From Metamycoplasma auris (GTDB taxonomy: Bacteria; Bacillota_I; Bacilli_A; Mycoplasmatales; Metamycoplasmataceae): 64,000 nucleotides of DNA. The position numbers and the translations under genes are program-made. The notes beneath the pieces are model-generated. The model worked only from the letters and a program-made list of their open reading frames with translations. It made no database searches and was not told the DNA's origin. Each line of letters opens with the position of its first letter. The stretch's first letter is position 1. The stretch spans positions 49,015 through 113,014 of the forward strand of contig NZ_QKUB01000002.1 of NCBI RefSeq assembly GCF_003253435.1, in the 5' to 3' direction. Shown one piece after another: positions 1 through 11,663 of the stretch.

Positions 1-1509
1 GCAATTAATAATCCACTAGAGATTGATAAAGATTTAGTTAATGCCCAAAAAGTAAGAAGAATGCTAGATCGAATCATCGGTTTCCGTCTTTCTGAACTAA
101 TGAAGAAGAAAGTAAGAAATGCTCCTACTAATCCTTCGGCTGGAAGAGTACAATCTATTGCACTTAAGCTAGTTTGTGATAAAGAAAAAGAAATTGAAAA
201 CTTTATTCCAATTGAATATTCAAAAATCAATGCAAAAATCCAAAATGAATTAGAAGCAATCCTATATTTAGAAAATAAAGAATATGAAGACAACACTTGA
301 ATTTCAGCTGAAAATGCAAATAAAATCTATTCTCAGTTACTAAATAGCAATTATCAATTGATTGTGAGTGATATCAATAAATCTAAAAGAACCGAAGCAG
401 CATATATTCCTTTTAAACAATCTGTTTTATACAAGGAAGCTAAATATAGTTCCAAAGTTGTCCAATCATCCGCGCAAAAATTGTTTGAAACCGGACTTAT
501 TTCATATCCAAGAACAGATTCAACAAGACTTAGTGTTGGTTTTTTAGAAAAAGCTCGAAACTACATTAAAAAGCAATTTGGTGATGAGTATATTGCTAAA
601 GAAATAAAAGGTTTCTCTGGTGAACAAGATGCCCACGAAGCAATTAGACCAACAAAGATTGAATTGACTCCTGAACTTGCAATCCAACAATATGAATTGA
701 ATGAAATTGATTCATATATATACAAATTAATATATGATAAAACAATCATTGCTCTAATGACACCACCTAAGAAAGAAATTTTTAGATTCAATCTAAAAAG
801 CAATGAATATAACTTTAGAATATCATTTAGCAAAGTAATTTTTGATGGATACTATGCTTATTTAGGAAAAGAAAAATCAGTTGAAATTCCTTCTTTAAAA
901 GTTGGAGATATCCTTAGTGTTAAAGAATTTATTAAAGAGGATAAAAAAACCACACCTCCAAGTCGTTATAATGAAGGATCATTGATTAAGAAACTAGATG
1001 ACATTAAAGTTGGTAGACCTTCTACTTTTGCTTCAACAATTTCAGTAATTAAGCAAAGGTTATTTGTTGAGTTAGTGGATGGTCATTTAGTTCCAACAGA
1101 ATTTGGAAAAATTGTTTTAGAAAAACTTCTAACTAGCTTTCCTAAAACAATCAATGAAACATACACAGCAAAAGTTGAAGTAGAATTAGATATGATTTCT
1201 GAAGGAAAAAAAGATTACAAGGCATTAATGCAAGATTTCTGAGAAAAATTCAATGCTAGATATGATGATATCAAAGAAAAGATTGATATTACAACACTAG
1301 AAATGAATAAATTAGATGAAAAATGCCCAATATGTAACTCTGATTTAGTCTATCGATACACAAAAATAAGAAAACAAAAGTTTATTGGTTGTTCAGCATT
1401 TCCAAAGTGCAATTATATTCGCAATATTGACGATAATAAAAAAAGATTTTATTTTAGAAAAAAAGAAAAAATAAATAATAAAAAGTTCAAGTTTAATAAA
1501 CAAAATTAG
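1..1509 (+). CDS. topA: DNA topoisomerase I, 5' end outside window
   Basis: Type IA topoisomerase that relaxes negative supercoils through a 5'-phosphotyrosine intermediate. The frame is open from base 1 and needs UGA=Trp at 298-300 and 1240-1242, so it is one gene and not three ORFs. The active-site region reads GLISYPRTDSTRLS, with Y the catalytic tyrosine. The stretch EQDAHEAIRPT is also typical of the family. The C terminus carries one four-Cys zinc ribbon (CPIC, then GCSAFPKC) followed by a Lys-rich tail. The N-terminal Toprim domain lies upstream of the window. Family identity is certain from these motifs. Confidence 0.96.
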
Positions 1510-1530
1510 GCTTGAACTTTTATTAATTTT
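1481..1530 (+). terminator. Rho-independent terminator of topA
   Basis: An 11-bp inverted repeat (AAAAGTTCAAG at 1481-1491, CTTGAACTTTT at 1511-1521) is followed by a T-rich stretch. The left arm lies inside the last codons of topA and the stop codon is in the loop. Confidence 0.75.
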
Positions 1531-1632
1531 TCTCTTTAATTGAAAGATATTTTTTATTCCTTAAAATACAATGTATTTTATCTTTTGTCTAATTTTCAAT
1601 TTTATTAATTCTGCTATAGTAAAATAAATAGC

Positions 1633-2760
1633 ATGAAATTTCAAAAATCTAAGCTTAGAAAATTCTTTGAAGTAATGACCTGAATTACAATTCCAACCGT
1701 AACTGCAGCATCAATCGGTGGAGCAATTTATTATGTCATAAAAAATACTCGAAGTATCCAAAAGGAATATTTCACAGTAGCACAATTCAACGAAGAAGCT
1801 AAAAAAATTAGATTATATCCTGAAATATTAGGATCCTTAGAAGCTTCTAGCTTATATGATGATTTTAAAAAAGGACAATCCAAAGCTAATCAAAGAATTG
1901 AAGAGTACAAAAAAGAGCACCAAGAAATTGATTGAACTAAAGTTAAAATTAATAATTACAAATATGCAAGATTAGTATCAGCAGAAAAAAAAGAAAAAAA
2001 TAATAGAATAATTAAAAACCTACCAAAACCTTTTGATGCTCATGAATATTTAAAATCAAAAATTAAAGTTAACCTAGATTTTGAAAAGACAAAATATTTA
2101 GATTTCAAATTTACTGATTTAGAAAAAATTAATAATGAAGATACTAAGCTTAGAATACATTATGTTGTTTTTTTGAATTATCAATATGCGACTGGGAATT
2201 TTGAACCTAAAAGCAAAAGATATACAAAAAACTCAAAATATTATTATGAAAATTCAGATGTCGTTACTTTTTATTCCAATGATCTAAAAATCTTTAGTGG
2301 TTCAAAATTTGCTGCTGAATGACAAAAAAATAAAGCTAATGTTGAAAAAATTATTAGAGAACTAAATGAAAAAAATAAAGAAATAGATAAAAAAATTGAA
2401 CACCTCGAAGCAAAGTTAAAAGAATCTAATTCTAATAATGAAGAGATATCTAAACAAATTGAGCAATTAAAAGAAGACAAGAAAAAAGTATTTATAAATC
2501 CTAAGTTTTATGATGATGTTTTTGAATGATTCAAAAAGACAATCGAAATAACCGATGCTTTTTCTGATAATTATAGAAAAGAAGATGGTTTTGTAATTGA
2601 GGCTTATAACAAGAATAATGAGCCATATATTATATGAAATCCAACAAAAGGACTAAACGAATTAACAATTAAATTTATTTTCATTAAAAAAGATAACATG
2701 GAAGAAAAAACAATTCGAAGTTATCCAAAAGCAATTATTTTTACTTTGGATAATGTCTAA
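1633..2760 (+). CDS. Hypothetical membrane-anchored protein with coiled coil
   Basis: A 375-residue protein that I do not recognise; several UGA codons are read as Trp. It starts MKFQKSKLRKFFEVMTW. A single hydrophobic segment at about residues 15-36 suggests an N-terminal membrane anchor without a lipobox Cys. Residues about 235-285 are a Lys/Glu-rich heptad-like stretch (NEKNKEIDKKIEHLEAKLKE) that should form a coiled coil. The rest is soluble and probably lies outside the membrane. It follows the topA terminator and precedes cmk by about 60 bases, so it may be its own unit. Confidence 0.8.
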
Positions 2761-2823
2761 TATGATCTCATTAATTTAATTCATTGCTTATAAAAATTAA
2801 AAATCAATAAAGGATAAATATAT

Positions 2824-3492
2824 ATGAAAAATAACAAAATCAACATTGCAATTGATGGCCCATCAGGTGTGGGTAAAACAATTATGGCTAAAATGCTTGC
2901 TAAGGAATTAGGTTATAGATTTATAAGCAGTGGTAACTTATATCGTGCAGTTGCATATAATGCAATCCAAAAAAATATTGATTTAACAAATGAAAACAAA
3001 ATTAATGATGCTTGAAATTTCGAACATCTATATATAAGCAAGGATGAAAAAGTTTACTTAGATAAAAAAGATATATCTCTTGAAATAAGAAAAGATGAAA
3101 TATCACAAGCAGCCTCAGCAATAGCTAAATTTAACTCAATTAGATTAAAAATCAATGACTACATTCAAAATATCGGAAACAAAGACAAAGGTATCATTGT
3201 TGAAGGAAGGGATGCAACATATCGAATATTACCTGATGCCGAAGTTAAATTCTTTTTGTGAGCCGAACCCGAAATAAGAGCAAAACGAAGACATAGACAA
3301 AATATTATTTTAGGAATTGAAAGCAATTTGGATGAAATTTTAGAATCAATTAAAGTTAGAGATTACAATGATATGAATCGTAAAGTCGATCCATTAAAAT
3401 ACACTGAAGGTAGTATAAGAATTGATTCAACATATATGAGCATTGAAGAAAACTTCAGAGTTATGCTAGCAGAAGTTTTAAAGAGGTTATAA
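2824..3492 (+). CDS. cmk: Cytidylate kinase
   Basis: Phosphorylates CMP/dCMP with ATP in pyrimidine nucleotide salvage. The protein has 222 residues (UGA Trp at 3013-3015), the usual size for the family. The P-loop GPSGVGKT lies at residues 12-19, followed by [15 protein letters not shown], the CMP-binding segment. The region [20 protein letters not shown] matches the family's GRD signature. The gene ends four bases before der, so cmk-der-gpsA reads as one operon, a common mollicute and Firmicute arrangement. An AAGGATAAATATAT leader precedes the ATG. Confidence 0.95.
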
Positions 3493-3496
3493 CAAA

Positions 3497-4810
3497 ATGA
3501 AAAATATTGTTGCATTAATTGGTAAACCAAATGTTGGAAAATCAACCTTATTTAATAAGATTATTGATAAAAGAAAGTCAATTGTCTATGATACTCCTGG
3601 CGTAACTAGAGACCGTATATATGATGATGCAAAGTGATCAGGACATGAATTTAGCATCATTGATACTGGTGGCATTACAAATGAAAGTGATAATTTTAAA
3701 GAACAAATAAAAAAACAAGCTGAAATTGCTATTAATGAAGCTGAAATAATTATTTTTATTGTTGATGGAAAGAATGGAATTACATCTGAAGATTTCTTCA
3801 TTGCTAGTTTACTAAGAAAAGCAAATAAGAAGACTTTATTAGCAATCAATAAATTAGAATCTAATTTACATTTTTTTGATTCTGAAGTTTACAAACTTGG
3901 GTTTAGTGAAATTTTTCCAATTAGTGCAATTCATGGTGAGGGTGTTGGTAATTTACTTGATGCAGTTATTAATAACTTTACAAAAAAGCAAAATCAAGAA
4001 ACGCAATATTTCAAACTAACAATACTTGGCCCAACTAATGCTGGTAAATCAACCTTATTGAATACACTAACAAACGAAGATCGTTCAATCGTATCTAATG
4101 TTGCGGGTACTACACGAGATTCAGTTTCATCCATCATAAAAATTAATGATGAACTTTTTGAAATCATTGATACAGCTGGAATTAAAAGAAAAAGTAAACT
4201 AACTGATAGCATTGAACACTATGCTCTAATTAGAGCCAAGAATTCAATTGAAGAAGCAGATCTTTGTTTGTTAATGTTAGATGCACAAGAAGAAGTTAGT
4301 CATTTCAGTCAAAACATTATAGGCATTGCATACGAGTTAAAAAAACCATTGATTGTAATCATTAATAAATGAGATCTAATTGAAAAAGATACAAATACAA
4401 TGTCAATCTACAAAAAAAATCTTGAAAAGAAACTAAAATTCGTAGATTGGGCTCCGGTTGTTTTTATTTCAGCTAAAAACAAACAAAGAATTAACAAACT
4501 AAAAGATGAAATTATTAGAGTAAAAAATAACATCAACCGTAAAATCAATACAAATCAACTAAACTCAATAATTATGTCTGCACAAATTATTAAGCCGGCA
4601 TCTCCAATTAAAGGAAAAAGACTTTCAATTACTTTTTCAAAGCAAATTGAAGCAAAAATTCCAACTTTTCTTCTTTTTGTAAATGATCCAAAATGTGCCC
4701 ACTTTACTTACTTAAGATATATTGAAAATCAAATTAGACAAAACTATGATTTTTCTGGAACCCCAATTACTTTAATTCTAAAAAATAAAAATAAGGATGA
4801 CATTAAGTAG
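3497..4810 (+). CDS. der: Ribosome assembly GTPase Der (EngA)
   Basis: Tandem-GTPase protein needed for maturation of the 50S ribosomal subunit. It has 437 residues, with UGA read as Trp. The first G domain starts with GKPNVGKST and has DTGG as switch II. The second begins near residue 178 with GPTNAGKST, a slight variant of the usual GRPNVGKS, followed by [11 protein letters not shown] and NKWD. The C-terminal KH-like domain follows, ending near the SGTPITL motif. It sits between cmk and gpsA with only short spacers, suggesting co-transcription. Confidence 0.96.
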
Positions 4811-4812
4811 AT

Positions 4813-5787
4813 ATGATGAATAAAATTGCAATTTTAGGTAGTGGTGCAATGGGGACTGCTTGCGCAAGTGTACTTGTTCAAAATAATCAAAATGTTACTA
4901 TTTATGGGATTGACCAAAGTGAATTAAATGACCTAAGAGATGGTTATAATCGGAAATATTTTGGGGATAAATTCATCTATAAATTTAAGACTTCTTCAAA
5001 TTTAGAAAACACACTGAAGGATGCTAATTTTGTTATTATTGCTATCCCAACAAGGTTCATTGAAGATATATTCAAAGATATTGTGTCTTTAATTAATAAA
5101 AAAGCAATAATCATTAACCTTTCGAAAGGTTTTTGACCAAATTCAAATGAATTTGTACATGAAAGAATGGAAAAGCTTTCGTCTGCAAATAAAAAAATTA
5201 TGGGAATTGTTTCGATGATTGGTCCTTCATTTGCGATTGATATAGTAAATAAGAACATCACTATCATTAATGCAGTATCAAGAGATATAAAACTTGCTAA
5301 AAAAATAAAAAATATTTTTTCTAATGATTGATTTGGAATTTCAATCAATGATGATGTAATTGGAGCTGAAATTGGTTCAACCTTTAAAAATATTTTAGCA
5401 ATTGGCTCAGGGTTAGTTGCAGGAATGGGATATTCAATCAATACACAAGCTTCACTGCTTACTTATGGATTAAAAGAAATAAAAAAATATGCATTATATC
5501 GTCATGCAAAAAATGAAACAATTTATGATTTATGTAGTTTAGGTGACTTAATTCTTACAGGTCTATCTGAAAAGTCACGTAATTATCAATATGGTAAACA
5601 CTTCTTCAATGATAGATTGGATGATAATAAAATAACTATTGAAGGATTATATGCCTTGAAATATATTTATAAAGAATTAAAGAATATCAAAAATTTAAAA
5701 CTTCCTTTGATTGAATCAATCTACGAAATAATATATAATAAAAAAAATCCAGATACAATTATTAAACAACTAATTAAGAAAGTATAA
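4813..5787 (+). CDS. gpsA: Glycerol-3-phosphate dehydrogenase [NAD(P)+]
   Basis: Reduces dihydroxyacetone phosphate to glycerol-3-phosphate for phospholipid synthesis. The protein has 324 residues. The Rossmann motif GSGAMGTACA is at the N terminus; LSKGF and the substrate-binding stretch GAEIGSTFKNILAIGSG are present, and the C-terminal helical domain contains LCSLGDLILTG. UGA at 5134-5136 is Trp. The start could be either of two adjacent ATGs (4813 or 4816). The gene begins two bases after the der stop, so translation is probably coupled. Confidence 0.95.
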
Positions 5788-5812
5788 CCTATATAAGCTT
5801 AGAGAGGCTAAA

Positions 5813-6109
5813 ATGACAAAAAAAGAATTGATTAAAGTAACTGCAGAAAAAACTGGTTTTCAAAATGCAATGGTTGAATCAATCATTGATCAAATGATTA
5901 GCACTCTAGTTGAAAAAATGTCTAAGGGTGAACAAGTAACAATTTCAGGGTTCGGAGTTTTTTCTTCAAGAGTTATTCCTCCTAGAATAAAAAGAAATAA
6001 TATAACTAAAGAAAACATTCAAATGCCTGAAAAACTAGATCCTAAATTTAAGTTTTCAAATTCCTTAAAAGAAGATATTAATGAAATATTCAAAAAAACT
6101 AAAAAGTAA
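5813..6109 (+). CDS. hup: HU family DNA-binding protein
   Basis: Nucleoid protein of 98 residues, preceded by AGAGAGG. The N-terminal helical part (KKELIKVTAEKTGF) and the ISGFGVFSSR core are typical HU. The beta-arm, normally GRNPQTGE with a DNA-intercalating proline, reads KRNNITKEN, so the proline is missing and the arm is divergent. This may change bending of DNA. The 3' end overlaps the convergent recU gene by 11 bases. Identity as HU/IHF family is secure; which paralogue it represents is not. Confidence 0.93.
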   Translation: MTKKELIKVTAEKTGFQNAMVESIIDQMISTLVEKMSKGEQVTISGFGVFSSRVIPPRIKRNNITKENIQMPEKLDPKFKFSNSLKEDINEIFKKTKK

Positions 6110-6602
6110 GACTTTCAGCAATATTTAAAATCCCAGGAAAAGATAAAGTTAATCTTTTACCAATATTTAAAGCCTCTTCATAATGAAGGCTTTTTTTATT
6201 TTTTATTCCATCTATAAAATCCTTATGAAAAATAAGAAAGAAAGTATTTTGAACCTTGAAATAAATAATTCAAAAAGCAATTCCTTTATGCTTTTCAACC
6301 ATATTTAAATATTCAATTTGATGGTTTCTTATATTGCTTAAGGGAAGAGTATTTTCTTCAGTACTTTTTGCTTCAAAGGCAATAAATCTTCCATTAAGAA
6401 CACCATAATAATCAACTGAACTTTTTCCTTTAATGATTGCTCTATCAAGATTTAAGTTTTCATTTTCATATTTAACTGATTTAAACTTAACATCTAAATT
6501 TTTTTTATGAATCATACAAATATTGTTTCTTATATAGAATTCATTTGTTTGATTGATTATTGTCTCAAGTAGCATTCCTCTATTTTTAAAAAGATAACTC
6601 AT
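6099..6602 (-). CDS. recU: Holliday junction resolvase RecU family protein
   Basis: Predicted structure-specific endonuclease that cuts Holliday junctions, a PD-(D/E)XK fold enzyme. The protein has 167 residues when UGA at 6270-6272 is read as Trp. Visible motifs: NRGMLLETIINQTN near the N terminus, then SSVDYYGVLNGRFIAFEAKST (Asp, and Glu-x-Lys catalytic residues) and NHQIEYL, which match RecU. The C-terminal stretch KKSLHYEEAL also fits the family. It is shorter than Bacillus RecU (about 206 residues), lacking part of the N-terminal arm. It is the last gene of a three-nuclease cluster and overlaps hup tail-to-tail. Confidence 0.88.
6168..6198 (+). terminator. Terminator of the cmk-der-gpsA-hup unit
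   Basis: AAAGCCTCTTCA, short loop, then TGAAGGCTTT followed by a T run (6191-6197). It stops + strand transcription after hup. It lies inside the 3' coding part of the opposing recU gene. Confidence 0.75.
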
Positions 6603-6659
6603 ATTTATATTTAAACATATAAAGGATAAATAACTTTCTTATATTTTTCGCCATTTTTT

Positions 6660-8771
6660 CTAGCAATTAAACTTATCTCAATTTTTGAAATATTCATCCT
6701 TATTTTTCATTAGATACTTAATCAAATCCGCAGTCATTAACATTGCCATAACATCATTATGACAATATTTTTTTAATTCTATTATTTTTTTATTTCATTC
6801 ATTATCCCTAATTACATTTAGAGCTCTAGTTGTAGCGATTAACAATGCAGTTGCTCCATTTTTTACATCCAATTTTGAATAGGAAATGATATTGTGTTCT
6901 AAATATTTTCCTAATTCATTATTTGTGACAAATAACTCAATTTTTTTAATTGAGGAAGCTCCATTAAGTTGCCCTAAATTAATAAATCGGTCATGAATAA
7001 ATAACTTTGTTCCATAACCCTTAAAAAGATTACATAAATCTACTAATTTTTCAACTATAAAATCAATCTTGGACACATAAGAACAATATTCTTCATATGA
7101 CAGATCATTATTTTGAAAATAGTTAAATAAACTGTCCTTGATTTCATTTAATCTTGATCGTTCATAGGAAATATTGTAAATAATATAATATGAAATATTC
7201 TCATCATACAGATCATCAATAATTTTCTTATAAGTATTCAAATCAAAACTTAAAGGATCATAAACATAATCATTACTTTCATATATTTTATTTCCCTTTG
7301 TTTTGATAATAGATGTTTGTGAAATAATTTGACTCCAATTGCCAACACCATCAATAATTGGATATGGTAAGGTTACTCCTTCAAAATCAAACCATGCAAT
7401 TTGAGACTCATTATCATTTATTACTTTGTACTCAAAAACATCCTCAATTTGAGGATTTATTCCAATTAGGTTATTATCATAAAATTCTTTGATTAATTTT
7501 TCTTTGATAACTCCTAGATTTAAATCTATTCCCGCAATAGCCTTAAGAATTTTCTTTGAACCAAATTCATACTTTGGGAATGCTTTGTTAAATATTCTTA
7601 AGAAAAATCTATTCGCACCAAAGTTGTCTATAAAATCATTCTTTGTTATTCTTCAATCAGTCTCAATTTGTTCTTTATTTTCTATAAGAAATAAAAACTC
7701 CTTAAACGAACAAGTATAAATACTATTTTTACTTTCAGTATTTTCTATTTTTTTATCGATGAAATTATAATCAGCATAGACTAAATCACTTTTTGCATGT
7801 TCTAAAAGCGTTATATTATTAGTCTTGATTCTTGATGATGAATATTCAAAATTAGGATCTGAAATATATAAAGCATTAATTTCAGCTTCAGAAAGTGTCG
7901 CTCTCTTTTCGGGTGTTAGAGAGTAACCACTTTTAGATAACGAACTATATTTACTCAAAATAAATTCTAATTTACCTTTTTTTTGTCTTTGTTTTTTTAG
8001 ATATTTTGGTTTTAAAATAAAGATTTCATTTATTGTAAAGTAATTTTTTAAAATTGAATAATCATAGTATGCTTTTAAAATATTTCTTTTTTTTGTTTTA
8101 TTTGAATAATTTAGGTTACCCAAATAATTATTTTTTGCATCATAAAAAAGGAATTTTGTATAGCATCCTTTATATTCAAAAACAGGATTAATTAGTAACT
8201 TAAATCCATTTTCAATTGCTTGTTTAGTTTCAGAAATTTTATTATTCAATGTTTGTTTATTTGAAATAAACTTTATTTGTGTATCATCAAAATCTTCATT
8301 TTTCTTATAAAAATCAATTAAAAAACTTATTGCTTGTTTTTCAAGTTCATCTAAACCATTCGAAAACATTTCAAGCGTTTGAAACAATTCGAATAAATAT
8401 TTAATATTTTTCTTTGTATCATCAGTTGCAATGATTTCTTTTAAACTTGAATTAATTTCTAATTCCTCTTTTAAATATTCAATTTTTTCATACGCGGAAA
8501 GTTTATCTATTTTTTCTTTTGTTTGTTCATTTAGATTTTGAATTATAAAATTATTGAATATCTCTTCAATTTGTTCAATCTTAAAATCTAATAAATCAAA
8601 ATCTTCTTCCAAGAGGTTTTCGGCATCAAAATTACCTTCTAATTTGGAATTAAAAAGTTCAGACTTTTCATCAAGCGCAATGTCATCAGCATCATTGAAA
8701 ATGAATCAAGGTCTTGTTGTATTTGCAATTAAGAAATCATTAAAACTATATAAGTCTTTCTTTATCTTCAT
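6660..8771 (-). CDS. DUF2779-type predicted nuclease
   Basis: A 703-residue protein whose frame runs from 8771 to the TAG at 6660-6662, with UGA Trp codons at several places. The C-terminal half looks like the DUF2779 family: motif WFDFEGVT near residue 460, a TPYP-like LPYPII, and the terminal YCHNDVMAM, which together resemble the acidic residues of a DEDD/RNase H-like exonuclease. The N-terminal part has a Cas4/RecB-like pattern (NILKAYYDYSILKNYFTI) but the usual Glu-x-Lys is not evident. The gene overlaps the upstream YqaJ gene by 26 bases and is followed after 57 bases by recU, suggesting one transcript. The substrate is unknown. Confidence 0.75.
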
Positions 8772-9615
8772 ATTCAGCTACTGCCTTTCCAATTTCCACT
8801 CATTTTAAATAAAGTTCTTCTCATTCTTGATAATTCGAACATGCTAAATACTCAATTAAATCTGAATCAATACTTTCATTCCAAATTGGACTAACCCCAG
8901 CTTTTGTGTACTTGTAATATCATTCTTTGCATTTATTAATGTCATCAAGAACTTGTTCTTCATTAACTTCAAAAAATCAATTCTTAACAAATCTTTGATT
9001 AAGGTCAACATTTTCAGGATTAACATAGTCTTCATCTTCTAAAAAAGCGGCAACAATGGTAAATTTTTTAACGTTCATTAAATAAGAATAAAGTTGCGCT
9101 TGTTTAATATAAGATAAATTAATATTATTGTTATTTCAAGCACTTAGTTTCTTTATTCCTGTTGTTTTAATTTCAATAATTAATTTTTGATCTTCTAGAT
9201 ATCCATCTGGTAATCCGCCAAACAAATCATGATTAGAAAAATAATCATAATTATACTTTTTAGCATCGAATCTTTCAATCTTGAAATTATATTTGCTTTC
9301 AATCTTTTCAATGATCTTTGGTTCTAAAGCAATCCCTGCATCAACATATTTACGATCTAAAATAGGCATAGGAAATCCTGCGATTCTTGCAAATGCTGCA
9401 AATTCACTATTTAATGAACTCAATTTTAAAATATCCCCAAGAGCACTACCCGTTATTTTTCTAAATCCTCCAAATGAGCCTGGCTTATTTGAAAGTAGTT
9501 TATGGTGATAATCAGCATTTAAAATAACAACTTTATTATCATAATCTACTTTGTATTCTTGGCCGTTATACTTTGAGCGTTGAGGAATTTTAATTTTTTT
9601 AGTTATATTATCCAT
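8746..9615 (-). CDS. YqaJ/lambda-exonuclease family nuclease
   Basis: A 289-residue PD-(D/E)XK protein. Motifs seen: GSALGDILKL and GIALEPKIIEKIE in the N-terminal half, then GGLPDGYLEDQKLIIEIKTTG, which contains the catalytic Asp and the Glu-x-Lys pair. A Gln-Ala-Gln helix (YIKQAQLYSYLM) follows, as in lambda exonuclease-type proteins. UGA at 9136-9138 is Trp and the stop is TAG at 8746-8748. Such enzymes process double-stranded ends for recombination. It heads the cluster with the DUF2779 protein and RecU. No single-strand annealing protein (RecT/Bet) is seen nearby. Confidence 0.82.
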
Positions 9616-9925
9616 ATATTTATCCCTATTTAAATCAATTTAATTTTATTTTAATCTTAATTTCTATCTAAAAATTGAAACTTATAAGAAATTAATATAT
9701 TTAGTTAATATATTATAAATATTTTAAGTTTCAAAAATTTATTTATTTACTCTTATTTTTATGTGGTTTATAGAAACTATAAATTGTTAATTTTTAAATT
9801 ATAAATTTAATAATTATGACTGCAAAGCAAGTAATGCAAAGTAAAAATTGGCAAAAATAATAAAATTATAATATGCTTTTTTTTGCTATAATTAATCTAT
9901 CTAAATAATTAAAGGAGTCATTTTT
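9616..9925. promoter_or_regulatory. Divergent intergenic region
   Basis: A 310-base, very AT-rich gap between the nuclease operon (-) and a lipoprotein gene (+). A TATAAT at 9887-9892 and a strong AAAGGAG ribosome site at 9911-9917 serve the + strand gene. I see no clear -35 box, RNA gene or ORF in the remainder; the minus promoter must lie here but no hexamer stands out. Confidence 0.6.
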
Positions 9926-10630
9926 ATGAATAGAAATTTAAGATCAATTTTATATATGATACCTTCTTTAAGTTTGTTAGGTTTGCCTTTAGTTGCTGCA
10001 TCTTGTAATAAAGATCAATCAAAAGACAATAATTTATCATTTTTAGAAAAAATTAAGTCCTTAAGAGTCAATATCGAAGAGATTATAAAATATGAAAAAG
10101 ATGCATTTGAAAAGGAAAATGCAACAAACCTATTAGATCAAATTAAAAGTCTAGAAAAAGAAGATGCCAAAAAAATTAATGATCAAAAATTAGATGAACT
10201 TCTAACTAAAATTAAGTCTGCTATCTCTGAATTTAATAATAGAAATTTTTTGGGAAATAACATATTAAAAATCAATCGTATTGTTAAAAACAAAACAAAC
10301 ATTGAATCAGATAAGGTAGTTGAAGAATTAAAAAAAGCAAAAGATTGAAATGAATTAAAGAAAGTATTTGATAAATATTCAATTGAGTTTAAATTGCTTG
10401 AGGAAGATAGCATTCATGATATTAAGGTTGCCTCTGAAAGTCATGCTCATCCACATGAAGGTATAATTCATTTAACGATTGAATTTGGAAACAATAAAGG
10501 AAAAAAACAATACGAACTAGTTGGTTTTAAAATTGAATTAGACAAAGAAGATAGAAATGATCATAAAAAAGAAGATGAACACAATGAAACTAAACCAAAT
10601 TCACACATGACTTCTTTGAAAGATAACTAA
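9926..10630 (+). CDS. Putative surface lipoprotein
   Basis: A 234-residue protein with a lipoprotein signal peptide: hydrophobic segment then lipobox LVAASC with Cys27 as the acylated residue. The mature part is rich in Lys, Glu and Asp and predicted mostly helical. A His-rich stretch (SHAHPHEGIIH) near residue 175 and a charged tail could bind metal, but that is only a guess. UGA at 10346-10348 is Trp. It has a good ribosome site and its own TATAAT promoter. It is too short for an OppA-type binding protein, although permease genes follow 67 bases downstream. Function not recognised. Confidence 0.85.
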
Positions 10631-10697
10631 TTAAAAAAGATCAATTAGAAACACTAAATAATATAATTAATTAAAAAAAATAAAATATGGAGGACCA

Positions 10698-11663
10698 GTG
10701 CTAAACAATAGAAAATTAAACATTCTTAAAAATGTAGCATTCTATATTTTTATTTTTTTTATAACTATAACAATTGTATTTTTTGCAATCAATCTCTTAA
10801 TTGAACCTCGCATTAAAAAGAACCTTGCCATTTATCAACAAATTCCATCAAATCTACTGATTCGTTTTAAGATATTTTTAAAAAATTTGTTCACTTTCAA
10901 TCCTGGAAAAATATATTCATATGAATTAGCCAGTGTTGAAAGTAATATTCTAATACTTTATTTAAAACAACTAAAATGAAGTATATTAGTGAGTTTTATA
11001 ATTTTTAGTATTAGTTTTATTCTAGGAAATATTTTAGGAATAACTTCAGCGTATAAATTAAATAAAACTTTTGATATTATTATCACAATCGCTGTTTCTT
11101 TATTTGCTGCAATTCCACTTTTAATTATTGCAATTCTAGCTTTAATTAATTCCTCGTTTTTCGGTTATCCATCGCAATTTATTTATGATAGAAAGTTTAG
11201 TTTCATTTCTTTGCTTATTCCAATTATTATTTCATCATTTCCAACAATTGCAATCTTCTTTTCAAAATCACGTAAAAAAACCCTAGAAATTTTAAAATCA
11301 GAATACTACTTATTTGCAAAAACATATGGTCTAAATAAAAGACAATTATTAAATAAAGTAATACTAAAAAATTTATTGATAAGTCAATTGAATCTTTTCT
11401 TTGTAATATATGTTTTACTCTTTACAATCACTATTCTTATTGAGTCAATCTTTTCAATCCCGGGACAAAGTTTATTCATTTCATTTGCCTTTAAAAAGGG
11501 AGAAATTGATATCATAATGTTTTATTTTATGTTTAATTTCATTCTTCTATCAATACTAATTTTCCTTAACAACATCTTAATTAAGAAAATGAATCCAATC
11601 CTTGCTTCAAATTCATATTTAAATATTAAATTTAAAAAAATGCAAGGAGGTAAGCATGAATAA
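10698..11663 (+). CDS. oppB: Oligopeptide-type ABC transporter permease, OppB-like
   Basis: A 321-residue integral membrane protein starting at GTG (10698) behind GGAGG; UGA at 10977-10979 is Trp. About six membrane segments are visible, the first at residues 12-35. The cytoplasmic EAA-type loop reads EYYLFAKTYGLNKRQLLNKV, the ATPase contact of binding-protein-dependent permeases. It overlaps the next permease by eight bases, so the two form a heterodimer pair as in OppB/OppC. The large extracellular loop after segment 1 and family order support OppB. Substrate unknown; no ATPase gene is adjacent. Confidence 0.8.

Noticed and set aside
61..1509. Apparent break-up of topA into three ORFs
   Set aside because: The breaks are UGA codons, which encode Trp in this organism; the same explains the splits of der, uvrA, rmuC, the PDH genes and others.
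2271..2480. Minus strand ORF of 69 residues
   Set aside because: Antisense shadow of the coiled-coil region of the hypothetical membrane protein.
4977..5441. Minus strand ORF of 154 residues opposite gpsA
   Set aside because: gpsA is intact and recognisable on the + strand; the antisense ORF has no family resemblance or ribosome site.
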